This document shows, in pieces, positions 56,031-64,000 of a DNA stretch of 64,000 bases. Position 1 is the first letter of the stretch. The number at the start of each line of letters is the position of its first letter. The notes below the pieces were generated by a model. That model had not been told where the DNA came from. It did no database searches and worked only from the letters and a program-made list of their open reading frames with translations. The DNA is taken from assembly GCA_018222805.1 (NCBI GenBank), contig JAAEZQ010000013.1, forward strand, positions 1-64,000, in the 5' to 3' direction. The position numbers and the translations under genes were made by a program. This stretch comes from Vibrionaceae bacterium. GTDB lineage: Bacteria > Pseudomonadota > Gammaproteobacteria > Enterobacterales > Vibrionaceae.

Positions 56031-57004
56031 TGAAGGTTAGTCTTTATACGAAAAGTTGGCCGATTCTGGGTAGTTTTACTATCTCTAGGGGCAGTAAAAC
56101 CCACGCAGAAACCATCATTGTTGAAATTGAACACCTAGGTTTCAAAGGGCGTGGCGAATGTGTACCTTATGGCCGATACGGTGAATCTATTCAAAATGTG
56201 TTGGCAGAGATAGAAAGCATCATACCTAAAATTGAAGCTGGGATAAGCCGAGAAGATTTACAACCGCTATTGCCATCGGGCGCAGCGCGCAATGCCGTCG
56301 ACTGTGCTCTGTGGGATTTGGAATGTAAAACAGCAAACCAATCTATCTGGGATAAAGTTGGACTAACCGCAGGTGAGCTGACTACAGCGTACACCCTCTC
56401 CTTGGATACCCCAGAAAATATGGAGAAAAAGGCAATTGAGCATTGTCATAGACCACTGCTTAAACTGAAATTAGGTGGTGCAGAAGATCTTGAGCGTGTT
56501 CGAGCGGTCCGTCGTGGTGCGCCCAACTCTGCGATTATTCTAGATGCCAACGAAGCATGGACGTTAGAAACCTATAATCAGCTCATACCAGAATTATTAA
56601 AGCTGGATGTTTCAATGATTGAGCAGCCGTTTCATGCAGATGAAGATCATATATTGGATGATCTTGAACGTCCGATCGCAATTTGTGCCGACGAGTCTTG
56701 TCATGACCGAAAGAGTCTTCAAAAGATCATTGGTCGCTATGACATGGTCAATATAAAGCTCGATAAAACGGGCGGATTAACTGAAGCTCTGGCACTCAAA
56801 GAACAGGCTGAAACGGCAGGGTTACGCATTATGGTCGGATGCATGGTGGCATCTTCATTAAGTATGGCGCCAGCATTTGTCGTCGCCCAAGGAGCAGAAG
56901 TTGTAGATTTAGATGGTCCACTGCTGCTCAGTGAAGATATCGAAAATGGCTTTGAATTCGAAAATAATTCGATGCTGCCTTTCGACAGAGAATTGTGGGG
57001 ATAA
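56030..57004 (+). CDS. dgcA: Enolase-superfamily racemase, DgcA-like (dipeptide-epimerase family)
   Basis: A 324-residue cytosolic enzyme of the muconate-lactonising/dipeptide-epimerase subgroup. Catalytic residues are in place: K145 and K147 (LKLKLGG), metal ligands D172, E198 and D221 (LDANEAW, MIEQPF, CADES), and K243 (NIKLDKTGG). General annotation would be L-Ala-D/L-Glu epimerase; next to a DUF1611 gene it fits DgcA, which racemises N-acetyl-D-glutamate to the L form for entry into arginine/glutamate metabolism. It overlaps dgcN by one base. Confidence 0.8.
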   Translation: MKVSLYTKSWPILGSFTISRGSKTHAETIIVEIEHLGFKGRGECVPYGRYGESIQNVLAEIESIIPKIEAGISREDLQPLLPSGAARNAVDCALWDLECKTANQSIWDKVGLTAGELTTAYTLSLDTPENMEKKAIEHCHRPLLKLKLGGAEDLERVRAVRRGAPNSAIILDANEAWTLETYNQLIPELLKLDVSMIEQPFHADEDHILDDLERPIAICADESCHDRKSLQKIIGRYDMVNIKLDKTGGLTEALALKEQAETAGLRIMVGCMVASSLSMAPAFVVAQGAEVVDLDGPLLLSEDIENGFEFENNSMLPFDRELWG

Positions 57005-57014
57005 GGGGAAAGTA

Positions 57015-57872
57015 ATGGAAAGACTTGTATACCTCAACGGAGAGTTTATTGCGGAAAGTGAAGCAAAAATCTCCATATTTGACAGAGGATTCCTCTTTGC
57101 TGACGCCGTCTATGAGGTAACCGCAGTATTAGACGGTAAATTGATCGATCACGAAGGTCACCTAGCCCGCTTAGAACGCTCTTCTAAAGAGCTGGGCATT
57201 AAGATGCCAGTCACTGGTGAACAGTTGATGGATATTCAACGCCAGCTGATCGAAAAAAACGGCCTAGTGGAAGGTGGTATCTATCTCCAGTTAACTCGCG
57301 GCAATGAAGGTGACCGTGACTTTTCATACAGTGACAAGATTGAACCAACACTGGTGCTGTTTACTCAGTCGCGAGATCTCATCAACAGCCCTAAAGCTCA
57401 GACAGGGATTAAAGTCATTTCGTTTGATGATATTCGCTGGCGCCGTCGTGATATTAAAACGACCAGCTTGTTACCTGCATGCCTGGCGAAACAAGTCGCA
57501 CACAATGCAGGTGCGGAGGACGCGTGGCTGATTGAAGATGGCCATGTCACTGAAGGTGGGTCAAGTAATGCGTACATCGTCACACAAGATGATGTGCTGG
57601 TCACTCGTCCTCTGAGTAATGATATTCTGCACGGCATCACTCGAGCATCATTAATGACTCTTGCTAAAGAACTGAATTTAACCATTGAAGAACGATTTTT
57701 CACGATTGAAGAGGCTTATCAGGCGAAAGAGGCATTTATCAGCTCGGCAACGACATTTGTGTGGCCTGTCGTAGCAATCGATGATAAGCCGATTGGCAGT
57801 GGTAAACCTGGTGAAATCGCATTAAGGCTGCGCGAAATTTACATTAAAACATCTAAAGAACTCGCGGTTTAA
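57015..57872 (+). CDS. D-amino-acid aminotransferase (PLP fold IV)
   Basis: A 285-residue cytosolic transaminase. PLP lysine K148 lies in DIKTTSLLP and E180 in VTEGGSSNAY, with FDRGFLFADAVYEV at 22-35; these match D-alanine aminotransferases. It should move the amino group of D-alanine and other D-amino acids to 2-oxoglutarate, giving D-glutamate, which the two upstream enzymes could process. The ATG at 57015 is preferred (AAGGGGA site, family start) over an in-frame ATG at 56913 inside dgcA. It is third in the operon, and a long hairpin follows. Confidence 0.88.
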   Translation: MERLVYLNGEFIAESEAKISIFDRGFLFADAVYEVTAVLDGKLIDHEGHLARLERSSKELGIKMPVTGEQLMDIQRQLIEKNGLVEGGIYLQLTRGNEGDRDFSYSDKIEPTLVLFTQSRDLINSPKAQTGIKVISFDDIRWRRRDIKTTSLLPACLAKQVAHNAGAEDAWLIEDGHVTEGGSSNAYIVTQDDVLVTRPLSNDILHGITRASLMTLAKELNLTIEERFFTIEEAYQAKEAFISSATTFVWPVVAIDDKPIGSGKPGEIALRLREIYIKTSKELAV

Positions 57873-57894
57873 CCTCTCCACACTATTCAACCGT

Positions 57895-57933
57895 TTCAAC
57901 CATTGTGGCCAAATAACATTGGCCACGGTTGAA
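57895..57933. terminator. Terminator hairpin of the D-amino-acid operon
   Basis: TTCAACC-ATT-GTGGCCAA pairs with TTGGCCAC-GGTTGAA around a 6-base loop, followed by a pyrimidine-rich stretch. It lies between the converging aminotransferase and CPBP genes. Confidence 0.75.
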
Positions 57934-57975
57934 TCTCTTCTCCAAACTAATCAGTCACTCGATAGCAATCGCCAA

Positions 57976-58821
57976 TCAGTGTGCGACTGCTGGATACGTA
58001 AAGAAAACCAGATGCACAAAGTTAAACAGAAAGTGCGCTAAAACCGCACACCATAGTCGACCAGTAACATGGAAAATCAATCCGTAACCTAACCCTGCAA
58101 GCGCAGCAAATACGACAAGTAATCCACCACCAGCAATATGCGCAAACCCAAACAGAGTACTCGCTACTGCCACACCAATTTTCCAGCTAAAACGACGACT
58201 TAGTGACTGCTGTATCCACCCGCGGAATAATGCTTCTTCAGCGACACAGGTAATCATTAAGTTATTAACAGCAAATAACCACCACCAATCAGGCAGACTT
58301 AGTTCAGGTTTTAAAGCCCCAAAAGAACTTGCGACAGGCAATAAGCCAAGAAGTGGAACGAGAATAAACAAAAGAGATTTAAGTTCGACTCGCTTTGCTT
58401 CCCCCAGTAACTTCGGGTAAGCGAAAAGAAGTGCAAAAAAGGCTAGTGGTTTATCCAAATTCAAATACATCGAAAACGGGATACTTTGTGGGCCTGACTT
58501 AACATCATCGAGCACTTGTAGGTTATTAAACCCCGGTATGAGATGAGTAAATAACATTGCACACCAACTAAGTACTAGCGCCCAACCACAATAGTAAATC
58601 CACTTTCCTTGTTGGTTGTTAGCAAGCCTCGGTAATTGGTAAGCGCTAGCGAGCACAAACAATGAGGTAATAAACGCGATAAATTCGAGCCGCTTGACGA
58701 TAAGCGCACCGACTAGAGTCACGATTACCAGCAGTAACGAAACCAATTGATGTCGAGTAAAAGCCATCGCTATCGCAACCAGAAGGGGCAGCCATACCCA
58801 AACAGTGCCGTCAAGAAGCAT
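57976..58821 (-). CDS. CPBP-family intramembrane metalloprotease
   Basis: A 281-residue inner-membrane protein with about eight segments. The CAAX/CPBP motifs are complete: E195-E196 and R200 (EEALFRGW), H228 (FGFAHIAGG) and H263 (AHFLFNFVH). Prokaryotic members are mostly uncharacterised; some process small peptides or give bacteriocin immunity. There is no peptide gene nearby to support that. It is a single gene. Confidence 0.88.
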   Translation of the reverse strand: MLLDGTVWVWLPLLVAIAMAFTRHQLVSLLLVIVTLVGALIVKRLEFIAFITSLFVLASAYQLPRLANNQQGKWIYYCGWALVLSWCAMLFTHLIPGFNNLQVLDDVKSGPQSIPFSMYLNLDKPLAFFALLFAYPKLLGEAKRVELKSLLFILVPLLGLLPVASSFGALKPELSLPDWWWLFAVNNLMITCVAEEALFRGWIQQSLSRRFSWKIGVAVASTLFGFAHIAGGGLLVVFAALAGLGYGLIFHVTGRLWCAVLAHFLFNFVHLVFFTYPAVAH

Positions 58822-58895
58822 GAAAATATCCTTTTGATGATTGCGCTTCAGTGAATCAAGGTTGAATTGTAAAGGAAAAAAATACAGACAATAAG

Positions 58896-58922
58896 AGGGC
58901 TACCGTTAATCTTGGTAGCCCT
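58896..58922. terminator. Hairpin between two leftward genes
   Basis: AGGGCTACC / GGTAGCCCT with a 9-base loop lies 35 bases past the stop of the leftward dienelactone hydrolase gene. The T-run is weak. Confidence 0.6.
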
Positions 58923-58957
58923 TTAGATCCCTTGGGATGATGAGTGCTGATTTAACT

Positions 58958-59698
58958 TTACTTAGTATTCGCGGTCAAAAAACTTGAGAACGCTTGCCAA
59001 GACTTGTCATCGGCATCTTTACGATAGCGGTCTGAATCCCAAACGGTAAAGGCATGAGGCGCACCGCCATAGGCCACCATTTCGTGTGGAACCTTGTTCT
59101 GCTCGAGTTCGTCCGCCAACTGAGCAAATTCACTCATTGGTATGGCCTTATCAGCTGTGCCATGAAGAATAAGTACCGGAGCCTTTGTGTTTGCGTAGCT
59201 TTGATCTTCCGGTGTTTTGAGTCCTCCATGGAAAGTGACGAAGCCTTTAGCATTCATGCCTGCTCTTGCCGACTCCAATACTGCCGCACCGCCAAAGCAA
59301 TACCCCATCACAACCGTGTTGTCTAAATCACCACCCAACTTCCCTGCCTCTGTTAAGCTGGCGCTCATTAACTTTCTTAATTTATCTCTGTCTTTGTATA
59401 GTTCGCCTGTGTGCTGCCTTTTATCTTCCACCTTGGTTGGCCGGACACCTTGACCAAAAAGATCTGCCGCAAATACGTTGTACCCCATCTCGTTGAGCAT
59501 TTGTGCTCTCTTTTTTTCGTACTCGGTCAACCCGTCCCAGTCGTGTACCAACAACACAAGCGGTGCATTATCGTCAACTTTAGCCCAATACCCTTCATAA
59601 GAAGCATCGCCGACTTGGTAAACCACGTTCTCACCAGCGGAAACAGAGCAGCTGCCGACTGCAGCAAGAAGTGCTAACCCAATAGGCTTGATTTTCAT
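58958..59698 (-). CDS. Secreted dienelactone hydrolase-family protein
   Basis: A 246-residue alpha/beta hydrolase. The signal peptide (about 1-21, ending SVSAG) directs it to the periplasm; classical DLH is cytosolic. The catalytic triad is C134 (GYCFGG), D183 (HGTADKAIP) and H215 (GAPHAFTV), the Cys-Asp-His of the DLH family. The substrate is unknown and probably not a chlorocatechol intermediate, since no aromatic pathway genes are near. It is monocistronic. Confidence 0.9.
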   Translation of the reverse strand: MKIKPIGLALLAAVGSCSVSAGENVVYQVGDASYEGYWAKVDDNAPLVLLVHDWDGLTEYEKKRAQMLNEMGYNVFAADLFGQGVRPTKVEDKRQHTGELYKDRDKLRKLMSASLTEAGKLGGDLDNTVVMGYCFGGAAVLESARAGMNAKGFVTFHGGLKTPEDQSYANTKAPVLILHGTADKAIPMSEFAQLADELEQNKVPHEMVAYGGAPHAFTVWDSDRYRKDADDKSWQAFSSFLTANTK

Positions 59699-60279
59699 AA
59701 TAATTCCCTTTTGTATTATGTTAATAGCGGACTAAGAAGCTTAGTACATCCTCAACAAGGAACAGCCATTTGAGGATGAAACTTTGCGACTCGTTCAAGC
59801 GACTTATACCAGCGAAGGGACCGTAATGATCAACTTAAACCGCATCAGAGGCGCATCCTCTTGGCAGTCTTCCGCGATGTACAGATGAGTAATGTCAGGA
59901 TAACAACCGTACTTCGCTTATTCTAAACAGACAAATAACGTTCCTATTTTAATATCTTTAATCTCCCTACCCCACTTTCTTATACAGATGTGAGCTTGAT
60001 CTCAGCATCAATGTTCTTATCCCAATCTCGTCGTAAACGCACCAAAATACGGCGCAATGCGACATATATGTGCATTACGTGAGCGCTATTCTCCGACACG
60101 AAAGTCAAACAAAAGCACCAATAAATCTTAGCTAACATGAGCTGAATGCTGTTTTCACTACGGGCTTAACGCCGTCTTAATGGGTTGATAAGTAAGAGCT
60201 TTAAAGCTGTCGTCATCGTTAACGGATTTCACTGGTAAAGGAACCACTACAACTATTATAAGCCTCACAAGGAGACCTT
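59699..60279. other. Intergenic region before the formaldehyde dehydrogenase gene
   Basis: About 580 bases between divergent genes, without a credible frame or RNA gene. It contains a near-palindrome at 60056-60076 (AATGC arms around ATATAT) that could be a regulator site. Confidence 0.45.
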
Positions 60280-61482
60280 ATGTCCTACGAAAAATCAAAC
60301 CGCGCCGTTATCTACAAAGGCCCGGGCAAAGTTGCTGTCGAGTCAATTCCATACCCGGAGCTCGCGTTAGGCAATCGTAAGTGTGAACACGGCGTAATCC
60401 TTAAAGTGCTGACGACCAATATCTGTGGCAGCGACCAGCATATGGTACGTGGACGTACAACCGCTGAGGAGGGTTTGGTACTTGGCCACGAAATCACTGG
60501 TATCATCTTAGAGAAAGGCCGCGATGTCGAATTTGTAGATGTAGGCGATATCGTTTCAGTACCGTTTAACATTGCTTGTGGCCGATGTCGAAATTGTAAA
60601 TCTGGTATGACTGGCATCTGTCTGAACGTAAACCCTGCTCGTCCGGGTGCTGCGTACGGTTATGTTGATATGGGCGGCTGGGTTGGTGGCCAATCTGAAT
60701 ATGTTATGGTGCCATATGCGGACTTTAACTTGCTTAAATTTCCAGATCCGGATCAGGCAAGAGAGAAAATTAAGGATTTAACACTACTCTCTGATATCTT
60801 CCCAACGGGTTTCCACGGCTGTGTAACCGCTGGTGTTGGCCCAGGCTCTACGGTGTATGTTGCAGGTGCAGGCCCAGTAGGTTTGGCGGCAGCAGTATCC
60901 GCCCAACTACTTGGCGCCGCATGTGTCATTGTTGGGGATATGATCCCTGAACGCTTAGAACAAGCGCGTAGTTTTGGCTGTGAGACCATTGACCTGCGTG
61001 AAGACGGCAGTATGGAAGACAAGATTGAAGCCATTCTAAATGAACGTGAGGTTGATTGTTTTGTTGACTGTGTTGGTTTTGAAGCTCATGGATGTGGTTG
61101 TGGGGGCCACACTCAAGAAGCGCCCGCGACTGTACTGAACTCAGCAATGCAAGTGACTCGCGCTGGTGGTTCAATTGGTATTCCTGGTCTTTACGTTACA
61201 GACGATCCGGGCGCACAGGACGAAGCAGCAAAAGAAGGTGCACTGAGCATGCGCTTTGGCCTTGGCTGGGCGAAATCTCATTCCTTCCATACTGGTCAAT
61301 GCCCAGTAATGAAGTATCACCGTGGTCTGATGCAATCAATTTTATTCGACAAAGTTAAAATCGCTGATGCCGTCAACGTGCAAATGATTTCTCTCGACCA
61401 AGCACCGCAAGGTTACGCTGATTTTGATGGTGGTGCGGCTAAGAAATTTGTCATTGACCCACACGGAGAGTTTAGCTCTTAA
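60280..61482 (+). CDS. fdhA: Glutathione-independent formaldehyde dehydrogenase
   Basis: A 400-residue cytosolic zinc alcohol-dehydrogenase-family enzyme oxidising formaldehyde to formate with NAD+ without free glutathione, as in Pseudomonas putida FDH. The catalytic zinc site is C49 and H70-E71 (CGSDQH, GHE); the structural zinc cysteines are C100, C103, C106 and C114; the nucleotide fold is VYVAGAGPVGLAAAV. AAGGAGA precedes the ATG. Its product formate could feed the formate dehydrogenase at 21-25 kb, which is inference. A hairpin follows. Confidence 0.94.
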   Translation: MSYEKSNRAVIYKGPGKVAVESIPYPELALGNRKCEHGVILKVLTTNICGSDQHMVRGRTTAEEGLVLGHEITGIILEKGRDVEFVDVGDIVSVPFNIACGRCRNCKSGMTGICLNVNPARPGAAYGYVDMGGWVGGQSEYVMVPYADFNLLKFPDPDQAREKIKDLTLLSDIFPTGFHGCVTAGVGPGSTVYVAGAGPVGLAAAVSAQLLGAACVIVGDMIPERLEQARSFGCETIDLREDGSMEDKIEAILNEREVDCFVDCVGFEAHGCGCGGHTQEAPATVLNSAMQVTRAGGSIGIPGLYVTDDPGAQDEAAKEGALSMRFGLGWAKSHSFHTGQCPVMKYHRGLMQSILFDKVKIADAVNVQMISLDQAPQGYADFDGGAAKKFVIDPHGEFSS

Positions 61483-61514
61483 CATCACCAGAGATAGCTC
61501 TTAAGGTATAAAAA

Positions 61515-61539
61515 GCGCTCAACCAGTTAGGTTGAGCGC
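61515..61539 (+). terminator. Hairpin terminator after fdhA
   Basis: GCGCTCAACC / GGTTGAGCGC with a 5-base loop, 32 bases after the stop. The downstream T content is low. Confidence 0.7.
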
Positions 61540-61702
61540 GTCTGGCAAAGAGAGGTTACTTCACTCTTACTATTTCAAGCATTTTGGATACGTTTATGGC
61601 GTGAAGTGGAGAAATGACCCTCTAACAAAATGGCTGGAAGAGACGAGCAATGCCTTGATGTTGTCACTAGGGGTTCATTCAAGTTAAATACCTTTGTTTA
61701 CC

Positions 61703-62056
61703 CTAGAGTTTTATATAAAGTGAAAAACTCTCAATCAAAATGCCACAAAACATTACATGAATAGCCCACATAAGAAGACTCCTGAAAGGCAGTATGTGAA
61801 TGGCTAACTGAGGATATGTTTTCAATTCTTGTAGGGAAAAAAGCAACTGGGGTTGCATGTCCCAACTCGTCGCCAAACGTAACCCTCTCTTAACGTACGG
61901 GTGATTTATCAAATACTGTGCATAAGACGAATAAACCGTCCACAGTCCAAGCAAACCAAATAGCTCAATCAATCCGATAAGTTCTAAGCTAAACGGCAAC
62001 AATGTGGGACCGCTAAGCAATAGAATGGCGGCAAAAATCCATTTTTTATTTTTCAT
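61703..62056 (-). CDS. Small membrane hypothetical protein, 117 aa
   Basis: I do not recognise a family. There are about three hydrophobic segments (about 7-24, 25-45 and 92-112) with a basic, amphipathic middle. It lies 12 bases downstream of the acetyltransferase gene in the same direction, so the two are probably co-transcribed. No function is indicated. Confidence 0.65.
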   Translation of the reverse strand: MKNKKWIFAAILLLSGPTLLPFSLELIGLIELFGLLGLWTVYSSYAQYLINHPYVKRGLRLATSWDMQPQLLFSLQELKTYPQLAIHILPFRSLLMWAIHVMFCGILIESFSLYIKL

Positions 62057-62068
62057 AATCCATTCTAA

Positions 62069-62584
62069 CTAAAGCTCAGAAATATAGACGCAAACTTCTC
62101 TCTCTTTGCCTTGCATGCCATTCGTGCGATTTTCAATATAGGTAGCACCAAGTTTTCTAATGACTGATTTGGAGCGCTCATTACCTACCAAGTGCATAAC
62201 TTGTAACTTGGTCATCCCTAGGTTCTGCTTGCTAAAGAGCAGCAGAGCTTGTGATGCTTCAGTGGCATAACCACTCCCCCAATAAGGTACACCCAGCCAA
62301 TAGCCTAACGTGCCAATGCCATTGTCTATTTTTGGAAAACTGACCGCCCCAATCAATTCACTACTCTCTTTTAACGTAATGGCATAGACGATACCTTTAC
62401 CACCAGCAAAGAGCTGCTCATGAGTTTTAATCCAAGACTCCGCATCGGTACGCGAATAAGGATGAGGAATGTTCGCCGTCATGTCCGATATAACCTTGTC
62501 ACCAGCTAGAAGTGCGACACGGGGGGCATCAGATAATACAAAGGGTCTTAGTATCAACCTGTCCGTTTCTATGTTTTGCTGCAT
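62069..62584 (-). CDS. GNAT acetyltransferase (RimJ-like)
   Basis: A 171-residue cytosolic N-acetyltransferase of the RimJ/RimL type. The opening (IETDRLILRPFVLSDAPRVA), LGYWLGVPYWGSGYATEASQ with the acetyl-CoA loop, and VIRKLGATYIE are family hallmarks. The substrate, an amine or a protein N-terminus, is unknown. It is upstream of the small membrane protein gene. Confidence 0.9.
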   Translation of the reverse strand: MQQNIETDRLILRPFVLSDAPRVALLAGDKVISDMTANIPHPYSRTDAESWIKTHEQLFAGGKGIVYAITLKESSELIGAVSFPKIDNGIGTLGYWLGVPYWGSGYATEASQALLLFSKQNLGMTKLQVMHLVGNERSKSVIRKLGATYIENRTNGMQGKEREVCVYISEL

Positions 62585-62851
62585 AAGTTCCTTAATGCTC
62601 CAACCGCAAGTTTCGTAAGGACTGGTCTATCTTTCGTTGCTGAACCTTCATCAGGACAAAAACCTAAATCAAGACCAAAACTGGGGTCCAAAGAAGCGGC
62701 CAAGTTACAGAGTGAACCTTACTCTGTCAGCGTTACAATCACGTTTCATCAAGTAAATTAGGATGCTCCCTATCGCCTTTTGTTAACTGACACAATACAA
62801 ACCCCAGTATTGTGAAGCGCATGCGCGAGTGTGAACATACAAACTCACTTT
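62585..62851. other. Intergenic region, no gene seen
   Basis: About 270 bases between the acetyltransferase start and the hairpin after the HNH gene. A 61-codon frame at 62576-62761 has no ribosome site or family features. The acetyltransferase promoter should lie here. Confidence 0.4.
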
Positions 62852-62889
62852 AGGGCTAAAGGGGTACAACCTTAAAGCTCTTTAGCCCT
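62852..62889 (-). terminator. Hairpin after the HNH protein gene
   Basis: AGGGCTAAAG / CTTTAGCCCT with an 18-base loop that itself contains complementary bases. It lies just past the stop of the leftward HNH gene. Confidence 0.55.
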
Positions 62890-62895
62890 TAAGAA

Positions 62896-63240
62896 TCACT
62901 TCTTCATCAGTTTTGCTAAATCAGCAAATGGATTGTATGTCGCCCCTTGATGTTCATCTTCGCCGGGTTTTATTTCACTACCATAACGTTCATGTTCTAG
63001 GTATTTGCTATGCTCATGATCGTGGCAGTAGAGGCACAACAACTCCCAGTTGCTGCCATCTTCTGGATTATTCGTGTGGTCATGATCTTTGTGATGAACC
63101 GTTAATTCACGCAGATTTGAATATACAAACTCTCGAGCACACCTTCCACATACCCAAGGATAGAGTTTCAGTGCTTTCTCTCGATACCCGGCTTCTTTAC
63201 GTGCATAACTGGCACTGGTTCCGTAGTAGTCTGATGCCAT
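62896..63240 (-). CDS. yajD: HNH nuclease-family protein YajD
   Basis: A 114-residue cytosolic HNH-fold protein. The zinc cysteines are C31-xx-C34 and C69-xx-C72, and the HNH core is HHKDHDHTNNP (49-59) followed by NWELLCLYCHDHEH. Layout and length match E. coli YajD; a nuclease activity is inferred from the fold. GAGGG lies upstream of the ATG. Confidence 0.88.
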   Translation of the reverse strand: MASDYYGTSASYARKEAGYREKALKLYPWVCGRCAREFVYSNLRELTVHHKDHDHTNNPEDGSNWELLCLYCHDHEHSKYLEHERYGSEIKPGEDEHQGATYNPFADLAKLMKK

Positions 63241-63312
63241 GTGTGTACCCTCAAGTGTTATTTAAGATAAGACGCTAGCACGAGCACAAACCTCCTGTGC
63301 GCGTGCGAACAA

Positions 63313-63591
63313 TCATGTTCTATATAAAACCTTAACCACATGCCAACCAAATTTAGTTTTCACTAAATGCGGGGTTAGCACTTCACCCGAAAAGCAAACT
63401 TTGTCGAATTGAGGCACCATTTGCCCACGACGAAACTCACCAAGATCACCACCTCGTTTACCAGACGGGCAAGTCGAGTATTTCTTTGCCAGTGTCTGAA
63501 ACTTAGCCCCTTTTTTAAGTTGCTTGATGATGTCTTCTGCTTGTTCTTTGTGTTTCACAAGAATATGCAATGCGGCTGCTGTGTTTGCCAT
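63313..63591 (-). CDS. ppiC: Peptidyl-prolyl cis-trans isomerase C (parvulin)
   Basis: A 92-residue single-domain parvulin that isomerises Xaa-Pro bonds in the cytosol. The sequence tracks E. coli Ppi[47 protein letters not shown] and the end [10 protein letters not shown]. The start is the ATG at 63591 (MANTAAAL), as in the E. coli protein, rather than the ATG at 63606. Confidence 0.95.
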   Translation of the reverse strand: MANTAAALHILVKHKEQAEDIIKQLKKGAKFQTLAKKYSTCPSGKRGGDLGEFRRGQMVPQFDKVCFSGEVLTPHLVKTKFGWHVVKVLYRT

Positions 63592-63847
63592 CTGTTTATC
63601 TCTCACTGTTCTGTTAGCGCAAGTTTACCGAATACACTCAATCACGCCAAACATTTCTCTCGCCACGCCTACAGGGGAAGCTCAGTTTGTATTTGATTTA
63701 ACATGGCCTGACTAGAATTTAAGCAATCACACGTCTACAAACCTAATAGATTGAATGAAAAGTTAACTTTTCGGCGTAGGGTTGTTGAAGCCGTCGGTTT
63801 ATCCGATTAGATTAGAGGTAATCAGTTGGCATTTATAAGGTTATTTC

Positions 63848-64000
63848 ATGGCAAAAGTCGTTAGTAAAGCGAATCAATCTCAGGGGATGTTGGTATTTAA
63901 GCTTACCCTGCAACAATACTTCGCAATCGGTACTTTGAAAGTCCGTGAAATTATCCCTTACATGCCAACAACGAAGATCCCATACTCCCACCAGCACGTA
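63848..64000 (+). CDS. cheV: Chemotaxis protein CheV (partial, N-terminus)
   Basis: The first 51 codons of a CheW-like domain: after MAKVVSKANQSQGMLVFKLT comes LQQYFAIGTLKVREIIPYMP, the pattern of CheV N-termini. CheV couples receptors to CheA and carries a C-terminal receiver domain, which lies beyond the window. AAGG lies upstream of the ATG. CheW alone is the alternative, but the opening fits CheV better. Confidence 0.8.
   Translation, partial: MAKVVSKANQSQGMLVFKLTLQQYFAIGTLKVREIIPYMPTTKIPYSHQHV

Noticed and set aside
1..64000. CRISPR array, integron cassettes, phage or insertion sequence
   Set aside because: No regularly spaced direct repeats, attC-like cassette series, transposase, integrase or structural phage genes were found in any frame.

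Overview
The window looks like a Vibrio chromosome, most likely the secondary (small) replicon. This rests on gene content and moderate GC: a ShyA-like cell-wall endopeptidase, SpeG, PpiC, YajD, a CARB-type beta-lactamase homologue, a CheV start, c-di-GMP enzymes and a chemoreceptor. There is no rRNA, tRNA, CRISPR array, phage or intact insertion sequence. It reads as an ordinary chromosomal backbone with several metal- and drug-efflux islands.

Layout. 1-6.1 kb: start of a leftward gene, a small hypothetical gene, a LysR regulator, a GAF-GGDEF-EAL protein, an M23 peptidase and a membrane-anchored hypothetical. 6.1-13.5 kb: GFA protein, YoaK/DUF1275 protein, YjiH-type transporter behind a CRP-like site, chemoreceptor, His-rich secreted protein, and an aromatic amino-acid permease with a TrpR-like operator. 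13.5-17.5 kb: a structured, possibly non-coding transcript with a consensus ribosome site, a divergent pair of small genes (one an HTH regulator), a Pro-rich secreted protein, arsR-acr3 with matching operators before each gene, and a PhzF remnant. 17.8-20.8 kb: lipoprotein adaptor, ABC ATPase and ABC-2 permease. 21.4-25.7 kb: a 1422-residue formate dehydrogenase fused to a GltD-like flavin/NAD(P) module.

25.8-33.4 kb is a copper/silver island: a CueR-type 19-bp-spacer promoter, a Cys/His/Met-rich secreted protein, CusC-CusB-CusA and a cupredoxin. CusB carries two C-terminal CusF-like domains, the second lacking one copper-ligand Met. 33.4-38.2 kb holds a frameshifted ferric-reductase-like gene, a class A beta-lactamase homologue without its catalytic Ser/Lys/Ser residues, a diguanylate cyclase, a 50-residue protein and speG. 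38.3-44.7 kb: FadL-like porin, RND pump, adaptor and an outer-membrane barrel, all leftward. 45-53 kb: universal stress protein, cytoplasmic alpha-amylase, redox protein plus YraQ-type permease, a 59-residue membrane protein, a Na+/H+ antiporter and alanine racemase.

55.0-57.9 kb is a three-gene D-amino-acid operon: a DgcN-like DUF1611 protein, a DgcA-like enolase-superfamily racemase and a D-amino-acid aminotransferase. About 450 bp upstream of the first gene lie two tandem 17-bp NtrC-like sites, 20 bp apart centre to centre, and a near-consensus sigma-54 element lies between them and the gene. This suggests nitrogen-controlled use of D-glutamate and other D-amino acids. The window ends with a CPBP protease, dienelactone hydrolase, glutathione-independent formaldehyde dehydrogenase, acetyltransferase, HNH protein, PpiC and the start of a CheV gene.

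Several start codons were moved from the longest reading frame to GTG, TTG or ATG codons with better Shine-Dalgarno spacing. All functional names are by recognition of sequence motifs; no database search was run.
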